This document shows positions 12,454 through 29,000 of a stretch of DNA of 64,000 nucleotides, one piece after another. This DNA comes from Saururus chinensis (taxonomy: Eukaryota; Streptophyta; Magnoliopsida; Piperales; Saururaceae). Numbering within the stretch: position 1 is the first letter of the stretch; the number at the start of each line of letters is the position of its first letter. The notes under the pieces are model-generated. The model ran no database searches. It was not told the origin of the DNA and saw only the letters and a program-made list of their open reading frames with translations. The stretch spans positions 35,465,057 to 35,529,056 of the forward strand of contig CP141148.1 of assembly GCA_035235625.1 (NCBI GenBank), written 5' to 3'. Both the position numbers and the translations under genes were made by a program.

Positions 12454-14522
12454 TATAAATAATGGTCGTGATAATATGATATAGCCATCATGTACAACAC
12501 TCAATGTTGCATAAATATTTTTACAGTGTATATAAGTTCTTATGAAAAATATGATAATTATAACATTAATTTAGAATGATTGGTGTATATATTTATACTT
12601 TTATTATTATAATAAAACTTAAATCCCATGTGTTTGATGCCCTAGTTAAATTTATCGTGGATTTTTTTATAATTGAATCAATTGCCTTTCTAAAAAATTT
12701 ACACAATTAATTAGTAAAAATATCTATATTATTTTAAATAGAAATATATGTTTTCATAGTACTTGCTTATCAATTTTGTCTTCCATAATCTTTATTTTAT
12801 CCTTTGATTGTGAAAGGTAGATTTAAACATTTCCTATCTTGACTTCTTCTTGTTGGAGTCTCATTCTTTTTTATATATTTTTTTCTTTGTTATTTTTTAT
12901 AAAGATAAACTCAATTGTCCTTCTCATGTTTCTTAAGACTTTTACTTCTTGTTTTTACTTGGCGAATTATAGAATTTTTTTTAATAATATTTTTATTATT
13001 TTTTTTATTAATTATTTCTTTTAATAGAATTGATAATGAAGGAATTATCTCTAATTGTGACTCAGTTCTAGCACTTCAGAAAAAATACCTACTCAACTTT
13101 TTTCTTTATTTTTATTAATTTTCTAAAACATAAATTTTGTTGCTCATATTGTTTTAAGATCTTGTTGATATTCTTTTAATGAAGCTTTTATTATAAAAAT
13201 TTTAAAAGCTTAATAAAAATAAGGATTATAGCCATACTATTACGAAAGTAACTTTCAAATTGGCTAAAGTTTATCTTGGAATCCACCTCTACACAATTGA
13301 ACTTTATGAGCTTTTATTATATGCAATGAGATCCTAATTCTGCAGTCTTAGTCATGTAGTATATGGTAAATACATTCAAAGCATATAAATATTTTTTTTT
13401 TACCATAAATCTTTCTATCTTCCTAATTTTAAATGTAAAAATAGTCTTGTGCTTTATAATTGAATTTAACTAGTGTGGTCGTGGGCCCCAAATACTTTTA
13501 TTTTTTTAATAAATATCCTATCTCCTCCTCACTTTATATTCCTTTTAAAACATGATTCTTCATCAACTAATGCCTACTGCCCCATCCACCATAAAATCCT
13601 ATTTTTATGGCTGCATTCTTAAATGGTATAGTGTACGGTGAAAACATTCAAAGCATACAAGGAAATATTTTTTTCCGCCCATAAAATCGATCTTTTTACA
13701 TGTAAAAATAGACTTGTTCTTTTTTATTGAATTTAACTACTTGGTTTTAAACGCAAAAAAGTTAGTCCACGCTGTTTTAGTTTTTTAAAAAAATATAAAT
13801 AAATTTAAAGTAAGAAACAAATTTTTAAAATTAAAAAAAATGTAATATGTTGCCTATATTTAAAAAGTCCCTTAATTAATTAGGGGAGATCCTCTAAAAA
13901 GGGGGAGGTGTCTCGTAAGAATGGTCATTAATGAGGGGAGAAGTTTTTGTTTTCATGGTAGAAAATCCGAGGGGAAATCATGAAGAGAGGGCCCAGCATT
14001 TAATGTGGGCTTTTTCTGATTCTATCTGTTTCTCTCACTCCAAACACTCTCTCTCTACATTGAAAAGTGAGAATCCGACTGAAAATCCGAGGAGATAGAA
14101 AATAGGTCTAGAACCTGTGAGTGTTTTAATGATCACATCGTATTATTATCTGTGGTCCCACGGATCAAAGGATTCTGTGATCCAGAGGGGGTGTGCAGCC
14201 CTGGAATTGGGATGGCTTACTATGGTTAAGCGAGTCATCTATATTTGTTAACCTGATTATAGTACCCAATCATGGAAGACCTCTACCTGTCTTATCATAG
14301 TACATGAATGTCTAATGTGGGCCAGATGGCCTGACAGATACTGGGCCATGGATCTTCAGCCTATGTGGCCCTACCCTCTCATCCAACTGCTTGAGATAAA
14401 AAGATAACAATAGGTACTACGTGAAGTAATTCTATTTTGTATATTTTTTAGTAACTTTTAATTAACAAGGGGTGTGAGGGGCAATACAAGCGGCCTCTTA
14501 GAGTTAGAGAAGTAAATTATTA
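12454..14522. other. Very AT-rich spacer
   Basis: Long T-rich and A-rich tracts without a supported gene. Frames at 12839-13118 are open only because of poly-T composition. A short GA/GG-rich patch at about 13880-14110 is unexplained and contains no ORF of note. Confidence 0.55.
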
Positions 14523-14720
14523 TCTCTCTGTCCTATGTTAATAGTTATATTTAAAAAATAATAATTTTTATTAAATAATAAAACTTACATTTAAAAGAAT
14601 AAAAAATAAAATTATAATATTTTTTAAAAATACTGGATAATTTAAATTTAATAAAATAAAACTATTAATATAAAATAAATTTTTTACCTAAATAGAGTTT
14701 TTAATTTAAGACGAAAAGTG
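14523..14720. mobile_element. Stowaway-like MITE
   Basis: TCTCTCTGTCCTATGTTAAT after TA at the left and a degenerate AAGACGAAAAGTG before TA at the right. It shares the terminal sequence AATTTAAGACGAA-type with the copy at 12266-12453. Non-coding, AT-rich interior. Confidence 0.5.
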
Positions 14721-14963
14721 TATCATTATTGTTTTGCCTATAAAATGTGCACACTTAGCATGGGTTAAGTTGGGATATTATCACAACCGGTGACCAACAT
14801 TAATAGACCTAGTTAAGATGGTTAGTTAGTAAATAAAAGTTGCTAATTCTTGACATGCTTGAGTCCCTTAGGTCAAAAATGCTAAGCATATATATATGTT
14901 TTATCTACGAGGTATTCCGCAAGATTCACATTGATCATAGATGTAATGCCACTAAACTCTATA

Positions 14964-15125
14964 TTCCCTCTATCCTATATGTCTGGATTTAAAAACAAAA
15001 TACTGTCACATATTAAATTGTCCTATTTCATATTATCATTCCTATAGTAAATAGTGAATGAAGTAAAAAAGTTAATAATTTGCCTTTTTTAAATAATATA
15101 TTTTTTAAATATGCGACTAAGGGAG
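14964..15125. mobile_element. Stowaway-like MITE
   Basis: Left end TTCCCTCTATCCTATATG and right end GCGACTAAGGGAG (reverse complement CTCCCTTAGTCGC) are inverted repeats of the classic Stowaway pattern, with TA on both sides. Length 162 bp. Confidence 0.65.
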
Positions 15126-18100
15126 TATTTGCTTGGGGGTGATATTTCGATCACCTTCCGTCTACTTATTTATTAGTACTTAACAATGAAGCGTGTCTTT
15201 TCATAAAAACAAAGAAAAAAACATAATAGTTTTATAAGCCTAGTTTACAATTTAATTAGCAAATGAAGTTGTACAATGCACATATTAATGGTTGATGTAG
15301 ATGCTCTTAAAACAAGTACCACAACAAATCCTTTCAAGTGGCACAATTGAATAATAATTAATGTTATATTCAACATAAATTACTAGCCATTAGTAGACAT
15401 AAATCCTCCCCATAAAAGCCATGAATGAGAGTTGATAATAAAGTTATGCTTTAACAAAGTCGTACTACAAATGAGTTTGCATGTACCGAAGCATAAAGCT
15501 AAACAGGATAATCTGATGCATTCACTCATAACTACTTTTTTGTTTATTCTGTTGTTAACCCAACCAATTCATGAAAAATTTTAAGCTATATATGTTGGCA
15601 TCGAAACATACAAAGCTTCTCTAGCTGGGATTGAGCTCAGTTAACAGAGAATACTAGTGGTGCACACCAAATTATTATACTATCTAGAAATTTAATGCAA
15701 CAATTTGATATTTATTTGGCTCGTTGTGCATGTATTTTATATTTATGAATTTTTTTTCCTTATAATGCCCTAGGCAAGAAATATGTGCATGCTTAACAGA
15801 AGAAGGGGAATGCGTAAGCCACTCGACTAATCCTATACAAGATGAGCGCACTTTCGTAGCATGAAGTCTTTTGGTATCATCATCTTTTTCAATTTGTGAC
15901 ATTATATTAAACCTGTGAGATTTTGACTTACGATTGCTACTTTTAAACATATTTGAGCTATTATACTACTCTATAATTATATATGTGTAATTTAATTACT
16001 TGAAAGCGTCACTCTAGTGCATTAGAAAAATCTTTGTTTCTTACATATTTTATCTTTAATTTATTTTATTTAATAAATAATTTAAATTGGTATACCTAAT
16101 CTGCATGAATTATTGTTAGCAAATATAAATAATGGTTATATTAAATGGCAAACTAAGCTATGTGTAGTGGGTGACTATGATCATTAGACCAAGCATTGAT
16201 GCCACAAGGACGTCATACGGTTAGAAGTCATTCTCTTAACAAGAAGATTTTTGCTACGTTACCTTCACGATATTACCAAATAGTGGGAAGCGTACCCAAA
16301 AACACCAGGAGACAACGTTTTCCCAAAAACATATGCATTCATCCTCAACAAATTCAAGGTTGACAAAAGCAGCTAACCAGACCTGCACAGCATGAATGAT
16401 GAAACCTGGTCATTCTACATTAATTTCGAAGCAGATACACTCCCAGTGGTGGAAAACAGGAATACCGGTCCACAAGCTTATTCAAGACAATTAAATGCCA
16501 TTAAATTTGGTTTTCAACTATTAGGTAACGCATAAATGATGTGTAACATAAGGCATTCAATACTTGTTTAATTTTCTTTGGGAAGTATGAGCCATGAAAC
16601 ACCTGGTCATAGCTCCGTAACTTTTCATTAATACTCACCTTCCTGCAACCCCGTAATTTAGATGGACAGGCACCGTCCCTTTTAATAGAAGGATGAAGAT
16701 GAAGACGACGATAGTAAAATGACCATATTGTTCTTATAGGCAAATGTCATGGTGACCCGGGTCTCCTGACTAGTCTTCAGTCCGACCTGGTTCTCTCCGT
16801 ACGCCAATAAAACTTGGCCTCACTAACTGGCATGTACAGGCTGCAGGAACCAGGGGCGGCTTTGATTGATTGGGTTTAACTGGAGACAGTTAGCTGGAAG
16901 CAGAATGACCGACGAATGATGCACTGCGGGCTTTCCATTTCGAGCTTTTACCCCGTTTTGGGTTAGGTTTGAAATCACATTGGCTTATATATAAATTATC
17001 AGAATGTCACTGTTTTTTTCCGGTCAACCGGCCGTCCGGGCCGGTTTGGTTCCACGGCGTTTTAGGAAGGAAAATGATGTTTATATTTTATTTTATTTAT
17101 ACAGTAAGCTTTATACCATCTTTTAATAGGTCCTATCTAAATAATAATTTTTTTTTCTTATTAAAAAATTATAGATAATGTAAAACTTATAAATATAAAC
17201 AAAGTGGTAGAGAAATATCATTATGAGAATAAGTAATTAAGACATTAAGAATGATGAGTCAAAATTTTATTTCATCGTTTAATAAGTGGGGCCTAGCTTT
17301 TTGGGTCTCATTTATTAATACGGTTGAAATGATAAAATAAAGTTTTGACTTATAATTCTTAACGTCACTTAAATATTTTTTTTTAGAAATTTAATATTTA
17401 TTATGTCATAATTAGAATTACCTTGGCACTCTCTTAAACAAATTTAAAATGCACAAATGCATAACCTTAAATCTGGAGCCTTTTTCAACACAAATAAATA
17501 AGTCCCGTTTATAAGCACGTACAATTAAGTTTGAGTGAGCTCAAACATTGCGCGTCATCAAATTTTGATCCTATAGTACATAATTTAGGGGTAGTAATTA
17601 CTCTAGTCGTGCTTTCATTAAAGGCCACATTTTTCATTTTTAAAGCCTAAACGATAAGTGATAAATATATAAACTACTCCCAGTTAAAAGTGAGAAACAT
17701 GGTGGTCGATGAAATATTGATTGTACAATAAGACAATTAGTTTTTCAACGACTCATGATGCCCATGGGAGTTTGCTACACCCAAGGATCTTACCGAAGTT
17801 ATATAATTTTATTTTCTAACAATGAATGCTCAGTTTACCAATTTGAAGAAAAAATATAAGCAACATTGATTTTTTAAAATGAAAATAGAAGCATGTCTAT
17901 AAAAAATGTCAAACAAAGCAACTTGACTAAATTCTACGAGTTAGTAGGTCCATGTCATTAATCAGATCAACCATATTCTAAACATAGTGGAAATTTCTTT
18001 TGTCAATTCAACATCATACCAATGCTGATGGAAGGACACAAAGGTTATATAAGATGACACATGAAATGACAAAAAAGGCCCACTATTTGGTAGGTGGATA

Positions 18101-20700
18101 CCCCCCGGTGAGATATGCTCAGTGTTTTTCCTTAGAATATTTACTTCTTCGTGTATGTATTATTTACCAACATAGATTTCTATGATAAATTTGGGAGGTA
18201 TTTTTAATGCTCCTAAGTGACAATGAGCCCAGTGTAATGAACACATAAGAGCCCTTGATATTTGAGATCGATGACGCACATATTTTGTACATGTACTCCA
18301 AAATTTGCTTGATAGTGCATATATTATAAGTTCCTCATCAGAACTTTGATTTGTGCATTCTTAAAAGCTCTTTATATATAATTTTTAATAATAAAATTTT
18401 ATATCTAAACTCGATATATAAATAAAAATATTATACTAAGAAGACCCATGGGTCAAGCTCACTTATATCCACGTGACCAAGTTTATAGAATTTAGAAAAA
18501 AAATTAGGTGTTATAGCCTATATGAGATATTTTGTATTAGTATAAAAGCTACCCCCCACCCCCTCCCCGACAATAGAAAAGACATAAAAAAAAATAACAT
18601 TATGAAAATTAAGAAAAAGCCAATGAAATCTCAAAATATGAAAAAATAAAAAAAAAAACCAAATCATTGAAAATGGAAATGGGCATAGAAATAGACAACA
18701 AAAGTAATATAATGTTTGTATTGATGCTTGTAAAGATTTCTTATTTAATGTAAATCAATAATCAAACAAAATGTAAGCATGAAAAAATTTCTCGACATAC
18801 TCATTTACTAAAATAGTGGAAGAAAAAAATTATTTTTGACTATATTATTCATTGATATTATGATATTGTCTTAATTGATCATGGTATAATTTTAAACTTT
18901 CAATAAAATGCATTAATATCTCTTTTCATTTAATTCTTTAGTCGAGTGGCTAATAAAATTATAGTACACTTATGTGAGAAACACATGGTTTATATTATCA
19001 AACTCGGATAATGTTTTCACAAATGACACGCTATAGTTAGACGCACTACGATTTCAACTTGATTCCAAAATTTTGATTATCCTTACAATTGATTTTTCAT
19101 TTGGTTTCAAATTGATTTAAAAATTTTTTCTCGTATTTTTTATCTTCTTTACCTTATTTTACTTTTGTCTATTTATAATAACAAAGAAGACAAATTTAAG
19201 TTATAAGTTCCTTAAAAAAACCTTAATTTATTTGAAGGAAGATAACTAACAAAGAGCTTAAAAAGAAAATCCAAGCTTAATTATTAAAAAAAATTATTGT
19301 TTTGGTTACTAATTGATTAATCTTATATTTACTTAAACATTTAAATTATACATTTACTTATTTCTTAGAATAGTATTATGCAAGTATGTTATTATTTATG
19401 ATGTGCAAGTTAATTGCATGTTCAAGACTATACCACATTGGAATTTATGAGATACAAATTAAGGGGTAAAGTCTTTGTCAGGATTGGATAATCTATCTAA
19501 ATATGATTATGTACTATTGAATTGTAATATTTATTTCTTTCAAATAATGGGTTTTAGGGTTTTGTCATAAAATAGCCAAATGAGAAAATTGTATGAACAT
19601 AAGTATCCTTATATTATATATTATTCTATTTTTATAATTAAAATAATGTTACAAATATGTATAATTTTGAGTCAGTTTAAGTGTGAAGATCATATTTTGA
19701 AGATTGAGTTAAAGGAAGATTCAAATTCGTATTTCGCAATGTAAAAACATACACACACTTCACATTTACATATTTTACGATAAAAGAGACATTTGGTAAA
19801 AAAATGAGTGAGAGATGAAGAATCTTTGAACAAAAATTAAATTTTTTTGTTCATAACGATTGATCGCTTAAAAGCATGATTGATTATCCTTGAATGTCCC
19901 AAGGTTCTCCTAAAATTTATTGATCAAATGCTCACTTAAATTTATCGATTGATTGGCAAGTTGAAAGCATATACTAAAAATTTAATCGAGACGAGAGCGA
20001 TTGATCGCTAGGTGAGAGCAATGGATCGCTGTGCAAAATTGAGAAAAAAATACAAGGAATTGATCGATTGCTTTGTAGACTGATTGATCATTGTAATGTA
20101 AAGTTGCCCAAATTAGACTTTTTTGGGTTGATTTAGATTCTTAGTTGAAGACACATTCTTTTTTAGACTTTGATATTTTTTTTAAAACTTAGGGAGTTTA
20201 TAAGAAAGGCTAGGAACGTGAAGAATTCATAGAGGAAGATTTAGAAAGTTTAGAAAACTTGTGTAGAGTTACTCTAATAGTTTTTAAAGAGAATTAGTCT
20301 TCTAGTTACTGGGCTTTATTTTTCTTAATTAAAAGAGTGATTAGAGGTAAAATTAGTACACAAAAAAATATGTATAAAATAGTATTTTATTTGCTGAGAA
20401 GTTAAAAGAGAAAGAATATTTATTTAATAAGAAGAGATAAAAGATCTAGATTAAATTAAGAGAACACGGAGGAGAGAAGATCAAACTTATGATGGTAAAC
20501 AACCAAGTAGTGGTTGATTTAGAATTAAAGTGATATAAAGAACCGATACTGTGGAGAAAAAAAATATTTATTTTTTATAAATAATAATTTTATAATCTTA
20601 AGCTTATATAATATATAGTTAATCTGGATAAAATATTATGTACTTTTTCCTTATTTAGGTTTTTTACTTAAAAATTCTTGTATATTTACTTGGTAATTTA
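15126..20700. other. Long AT-rich spacer, no gene recognised
   Basis: 5.6 kb with no supported coding exon on either strand. The short frames around 15.7-16.0, 16.5-16.7 and 18.0-18.2 kb lack family motifs and splice context. The motif GATTGATCGCT recurs several times between 19850 and 20100, without a fixed period. Possible decayed transposon sequence cannot be excluded. Confidence 0.5.
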
Positions 20701-22846
20701 TGCCTAAGAGCCAGCTGCAAAATCCTTGCTATACGCCGAACAGATGCAAGAGCTTCATAAGATGATTCTTGGATATCTATTGAGAAAATTTCAATAGCAG
20801 AGTCCCCAAGAAATTGAATATGTTTCAAGTTTGTGGGCTCCACAAACTTACAGTTAACAATAAAGGTTCTGTACAATTTACTTGAGATGGAGTCCAGACA
20901 TTCTATGCCTAATCCAAGAGCCATATCCCTTATTGCTAAAAATGAAGAAACTGACAATTTATCTCCTCCTGTGGCCCACAAGTGAACAGCAACCTGCATC
21001 AGCAATTAAAATTATCGGCTAATATAAAAGACAATTAAAATAGGCAAAAGGTAAAAAGAAACAATTGTTTTGCTCAACAAGCTCTATTTGAAAGAGAAAT
21101 ACATATCAATGTTACACTGAATGTATCATATCAGTCAATTAGCTTATCAATTATAAATGCAGAAAGATGTATCATTCCACTTGCTTTTTCGCTACCTTTT
21201 CGCATAGAAAGGTGATGCACCACTTAATTACTACTTTAAGTAATTTAGCTTCATCAGTTTTTTGCTTTTCATATAAATTGTCACAGTAAACGAAGCTACG
21301 TCAAAAAAGTAAATTCCAGATGTTGTCCAAGTAACAAGTTTGTAATTGAAAATATCCAAGGAATTTTTATTTCTTAGACAAGAAAAGAAAAAGACATGCA
21401 CAAGATAAACAGTCAATTATATGAGAGGTCAAATTACACATGATATGCTCAGTACTGAGACAGCCAATACTGGTTCCGCACTATCCACTTTTCTTTCATC
21501 TATCAACTTCACCTACAAAATGACTATCCTTTTTACATGAGTAGAAGAGTACCTTAATAAATTTTCTAAATAATGACGGGAAAGCAACAAAAACATACGA
21601 TAGAAGTTCTGAGACGAGATAAGGTGAACTCAAGTATCTGCCAATCCGTAGCTTGATGCAACAAATACAATGTACTCCTCAGGTACAACTTCAACAGTGG
21701 CTTGACAGTCATCCACTTAGACGAACTTTTCAACTCCAACATTATCTCCTTCTTGCAGGAAGTCTTAATTCCCAATAGTTTTCTAAATATACCATCCGAC
21801 TCACAAAGGACAAACATCAATATTTTACAGAAGGCCTTTTTATTTGGTATTTCCTGACATGAACTTTCATGTAGTCCATCAGATCCATAATTACAGGCAG
21901 CTTTGTACCCGTTTAGCAGATTAGGGAGTATAGACATATTCTGCTTCTCCATTACCAACTGACACCAAGCATCAACAGTAGAGCTCGTAAGGACCTTGCC
22001 ATCTTTAAAATTGGAGCTGCTGCTCATTGCCGATCCATGCTGCTCACTAATCTCATCTTCCTCATCAGAAGACTGCCATTTCACAAGAATATTTACTGGT
22101 ATTACGTTGAAGGTTTCATAAACAGACAAATTTATCACATGAAAAAAAACTAGCACAGCAAATATAGTCCCCAAAGCAGGTGACCATTTTGACCGTAGAT
22201 GGTACCCCTTTAAAGTCCCATTGCACCAGAAAACATGTCAGATGTGCACTGCAAGTCTAAATCTTGATTTAGTAGGCATCAATGAATAAAGATAACACTT
22301 TAGTTAACAACACCAATTCTTCCCATGCTTAAACTGTCAAAATTGGTAACAAAAGTAACTGACTTACAGACACATCACCTCGAAGCTCGTTAAGTTGTGA
22401 ACTGTGCGCTTCCAAGAACATTGAAAATTTTGGATCCTGAATAGTCCATTCATGTAATTAAATATCATTAAGAAGAGGTCAAATATGCTGAGAATGGCAG
22501 AACTGAAAACAGGAACAGCCTGATCCTATGAACTATGAAATTAGATTATAAAAAATGCATAAACATTTCTAAACAATTGAAAACACAATTCCAGAAGAGC
22601 TCCACATTTGTCAGGAATTTCCTAGCTTTCCAGGAAAAGATCTATAATCACAGATGACCAACCAATGATTTAAACAGCCATGATAAATGATGCCTTTACT
22701 GGCTGCCAAGGAAAGATCCGGTAAATACTAAAATGTCTCAGCATTATTTTCTAAAACAGATACTTTTACCATGAAATTTCTTCCAGTAATCTTTAGCTAT
22801 ACAAATCCCCTGATGTTGAGTGGAAAAGATGTCAACACTGAATCTA
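20701..22846 (-). pseudogene. Truncated segmental copy of NOC2 (exons 5-7)
   Basis: This block copies 27899-30050 of the intact NOC2 gene in the same orientation, introns included, at roughly 97% identity by eye. It carries equivalents of exon 5 (22368-22436), exon 6 (21553-22072) and most of exon 7 (20702-20993). Exon 6 is 520 bp against 519 bp in the intact gene: an extra base near 21580 shifts the frame after SRLRTSIV. There is no start exon, no exon 4 or earlier, and nothing beyond exon 7. The low-end break falls 13 bp inside the last bases of exon 7; the high-end break falls in intron 4. Retained introns exclude a processed copy. It cannot make NOC2. Confidence 0.92.
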
Positions 22847-22960
22847 ACGCTAAACAAATTTTAGTGTAAATAATACTAACGCTAATGCACGTTAGCATAT
22901 ATGTGATGTTGATGTTTAGATAAATGATACAGTAGAGATCAGAAGCTAGACTCCGTTGTC

Positions 22961-25110
<2,150 letters not shown>

Positions 25111-26092
25111 CGCCACTCTTTTCTCAGCTTAGTAAACAACGAAAATCTATATACCCATTGATCGGGGCAAAACTATATTTCCGAGTTTCTTTTTAGGATA
25201 CTTCAGTTCATCGATAATGAAACTTATGCCTCTACTATATACATGGCGTTTTCGATGTTTTGTTGGTTATGGCATACTGTTTTGTGTGAATTTGGATTGC
25301 GAACCAACTTGTAGCCAATTTCGATGTGTAAAACTATTTAGCTTTACTAAATCTGACGTTTGATGCTCTGACCTTTGAGTGCATGCACGCTAGTTCGCAA
25401 ACATAAGATGTTAGGAGGTTCCTCCCATACTCAATTGGGAGAATTATGTGGCATAGCATTCAAAGCTGGTTAGAAGAAATTTTGTTCTCTACAAGTGCCC
25501 CCACCTCGTACTATTTGGGTCCGGCAACTGTTCTTTCGATTGTCAATTCCATTAGATATGCCATTGTGCAAACAGAGCCCCGATCGTAAATGTGATCTCT
25601 TCTAAAATGTTGATCCATAACTCACTTTCATCAAGCAAAATTGCAATGTTCTTTTAATACAGCAAGAGCAAGTGGAACTACATTGGTACAAACTAGAAGA
25701 ATGAGATGGGCCATACAACCAACCCTCTTAAATTAAATAACAAGCTGATCCGCTTACAAATTGCCCACAAAATGAGAAAACAATCCAAGCAATAGCCACG
25801 GAAATCCGCGGATTTACAGCAAGAATCTCATTTGCCAGTTGAGACTGTCGTATAATATTCCCCAGCAGATGGACTATTATCAAATATCAGTGTTTTCGGA
25901 TATTCTTTCATTCGAGGTGATGTTTGATATATATCTCTCATGTCTTTCTTGTCACCCTTTGCCGCTTTCTTGTCCCTTCTAATTTACTGCAATAGCCAAT
26001 TAACGCAATTATTCCATATGACATTTGGCTTATTTCGAAATTTAACTTATTTGAAAGCAATTGACTGTTGGCTATTCAAAAAAAATAAACGC
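25111..26092. other. Convergent 3' regions of ubiquitin-RUB and NOC2
   Basis: About 980 bp between the two convergent stop codons. It must hold both 3' UTRs. Nothing else is recognised. Confidence 0.65.
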
Positions 26093-29000
26093 TCATTTGA
26101 AGTACTTTCGGTAACGGAGATTCCAACTACTGTACCTAATAGTCTTATTCATGAGTACATTTCTGGAGATCGACTTTTGTACGAGTCTCTCATAATACCG
26201 TGGGAAAGGAGCATTCTTGCCATTCTTCTCTAACTGCAGCCCACCAAATACAACCGGAATCAGAGCTTGTTCTTAACTTTGTAATGGAAGAAAAGAGACG
26301 CGAAATGCTGACCTGAAGAAAAGAATCAGCCAATGTTTGGTCTTTTGGTGAGAATGGAACATCTTCTCTTTTCTTCTGCACATATAGCACATTCTGCTCG
26401 ACCTGAATATAGAATAAAATGCATTGTTATAATGTAAACTTTATTAGAGGAAAAGTTGACACAAAAAAATGTTCCAAATTGATTGAGATACATCAGTTCA
26501 AATGTATTCATTGATTAGAAGAACCCACACAGTCCCAGAAGTTTTAAGATATTTACAGATCCTCCTTTTTAATCAACATATTCTCATTATGTAAAAACAA
26601 ATTGAGTATGATGCCAGCCAATTTTTTGAAGGTGATGAACCATAAAAAGGTCTCAGATCAAGCAGTAACGCTATAACATCAACTGACAATTTAATTCAAT
26701 ATATTTATATTTTAAACTAATACTGAAAAAAACAGTGAACCCATCAGCTATAACAAAAACTGGCTGTTCAATGGAAAAAAGAAACCTTATCCGGAACAAA
26801 AGTTAGCCCCCTGAACTAGGTCGCTAAAGTGTCCAACTAAAATAACTTCTGTTTGAAACACACAATATAAGAATTAGTATAAATTTGACCCATAAGGTAC
26901 ACCAGTACACAAAATGTAGCAGGCAATAGAGCACTATATCTCATAATCTATTAGTATCACAATTTGAAATCACATCATACTCCAATAATGCATGATATCT
27001 GGCAAAATTTCATCGACTGTAACTTCTTTCATACGAGATACTAATCATGGATTCATATCAAACTTCCTCATGCAAAACAAGTACCTGTTCAATTAAACGC
27101 TTCACGCGACAACGAAGACTTTCAACTGTTATCTTATTACAAAATGTCTTCAACCGAATGAGAGGAATAATTGCTAGTTCAGGAAAGGAAATATGATAGC
27201 TCCATTGAGCAAAGTGTGCTGACAGCAGCTCAACTGCAGAAATAATGCACTCTTCTTGGAAGCTTTGGGATTTTAGGAGATATTTCGGAACCTAATCAGG
27301 AAAAAGAAAAAAAGATTAAGCAAAATAAGACATGCAATTATTTGCAGCAGCAATAGATAGATAAATTAAGTAAGCACACAGGTCAAACCTTTAATACAGA
27401 TGAAAAGTTTAAAGGTGCCACAGGTCTTTCATTTGTTATCTTGCCACATTTGTATTCCAGTGAACAGAGTATCAAAGAAGCAATGGGAATGAAAACTCCA
27501 CTGGAACCAGAAAGCTGATTAAGCATTTGTATGCATTTAAGCCTCAGAGGTAGGTAGCGGGGACCAGTAAATAAGTGGGCAACTCCACTTATGATCTGAA
27601 TAACTAAGTAAAGCAGAGGTTGGAGATCATGATCCCGAATGTTTATAGAGATAAATTTAACCCACAGATCAATGCAGTTTATGTACTGCCAATTGTAAAT
27701 CTTCTTCAGAGCATCCTGCATCAATAAAAAGAAAAATAAACATGCTTAAATCCCACGTCTATTGCATAATTTATAATCTCAAATGCTATTCACTTTTGAG
27801 AAGACAAACATGCTTAAATCCCACGTCTATTGCATAATTTATAATCTCAAATGCTATTCACTTTTGAGAAGACTATCAGAACAACCTTTCTCTTTGTCCT
27901 AAGAGCCAGCTGCAAAATCCTTGCTATATGCCGAACAGATGCAAGAGCTTTCTTAGATGATACTTGGATATCTATTGAGAAAATTTCAATAGCAGAGTCC
28001 CCGAGAAATTGAATATGTTTCAAGTTTGTGGGCTCCACAAACTTACAGTTAACAATAAAGGTTCTGTACAATTTACTTGAGATGGAGTCCAGACATTCTA
28101 TGCCTAATCCAAGAGCCATATCCCTTATTGCTAAAAATGAAGAAACTGACAATTTATCTCCTCCTGTGGCCCACAAGTGAACAGCAACCTGCATCAGCAA
28201 TTAAAATTATCGGCTAATATAAAAGACAATTAAAATAGGCAAAAGGTAAAAAGAAACAATTGTCATTTTGCTCAACAAGCTCCATTTGAAAGAGAAATAC
28301 ATATCAATGTTACACTGAATGTATCATATCAGTCAATTAGTTTATCAATTATATATGCAGAAAAATGTATCATTTTACTTGCTTTTTCGCTACCTTTTCG
28401 CATAGAAAGGTGATGCACCACTTAATTACTACTTTAAGTAATTTAGCTTCATCAGTTTTTTGCTTTTCATACAAATTGTCATAGTAAACGAAGCTACGTC
28501 AAAAAGTAAATTCCAGATGTTGTCCAAGCAACAAGTTTGTAATTGAAAATATCCAAGGAATAAAAAATTCCATTTACAAGAAAAGAAAAGAAAAGAAAGA
28601 GACATGCACAAGATAAGCAGGCAATTATATGAGGTCAAATTACACATGATAGGCTCAGTAGTGAGACAGCCAATGCTGGTTCCACACTATCTACTTTTCT
28701 TTTATCTATCAACTTCACCTACAAAATGGCTATCCTTTACATGAGTAGAAGAGTACCTTGATAAATTTTCTCAATAATGACGGGAAAGCAGCAAAAAATA
28801 CAATAGAAGTTCTGAGACGAGATAAGGTGAACTCAAGTATCTGCCAATCCGTAGCTTGATGCAACAAATGCAATGTACACCTCAGGTACAACTTCAACAG
28901 TGGCTTGACAGTCATCCACTTAGACGAACTTTTCAACTCCAAGATTGTCTCCTTCTTGCAAGAAGTCTTAATTCCCAATATTTTTCTAAATATACCATCT

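Noticed and set aside
12839-13118. Phe-rich small membrane-like proteins
   Set aside because: Poly-T composition alone produces them; there is no start context or homology.
19850-20100. Recurring GATTGATCGCT motif suggesting a tandem array
   Set aside because: The spacing is irregular and the copies are short; no unit could be defined.
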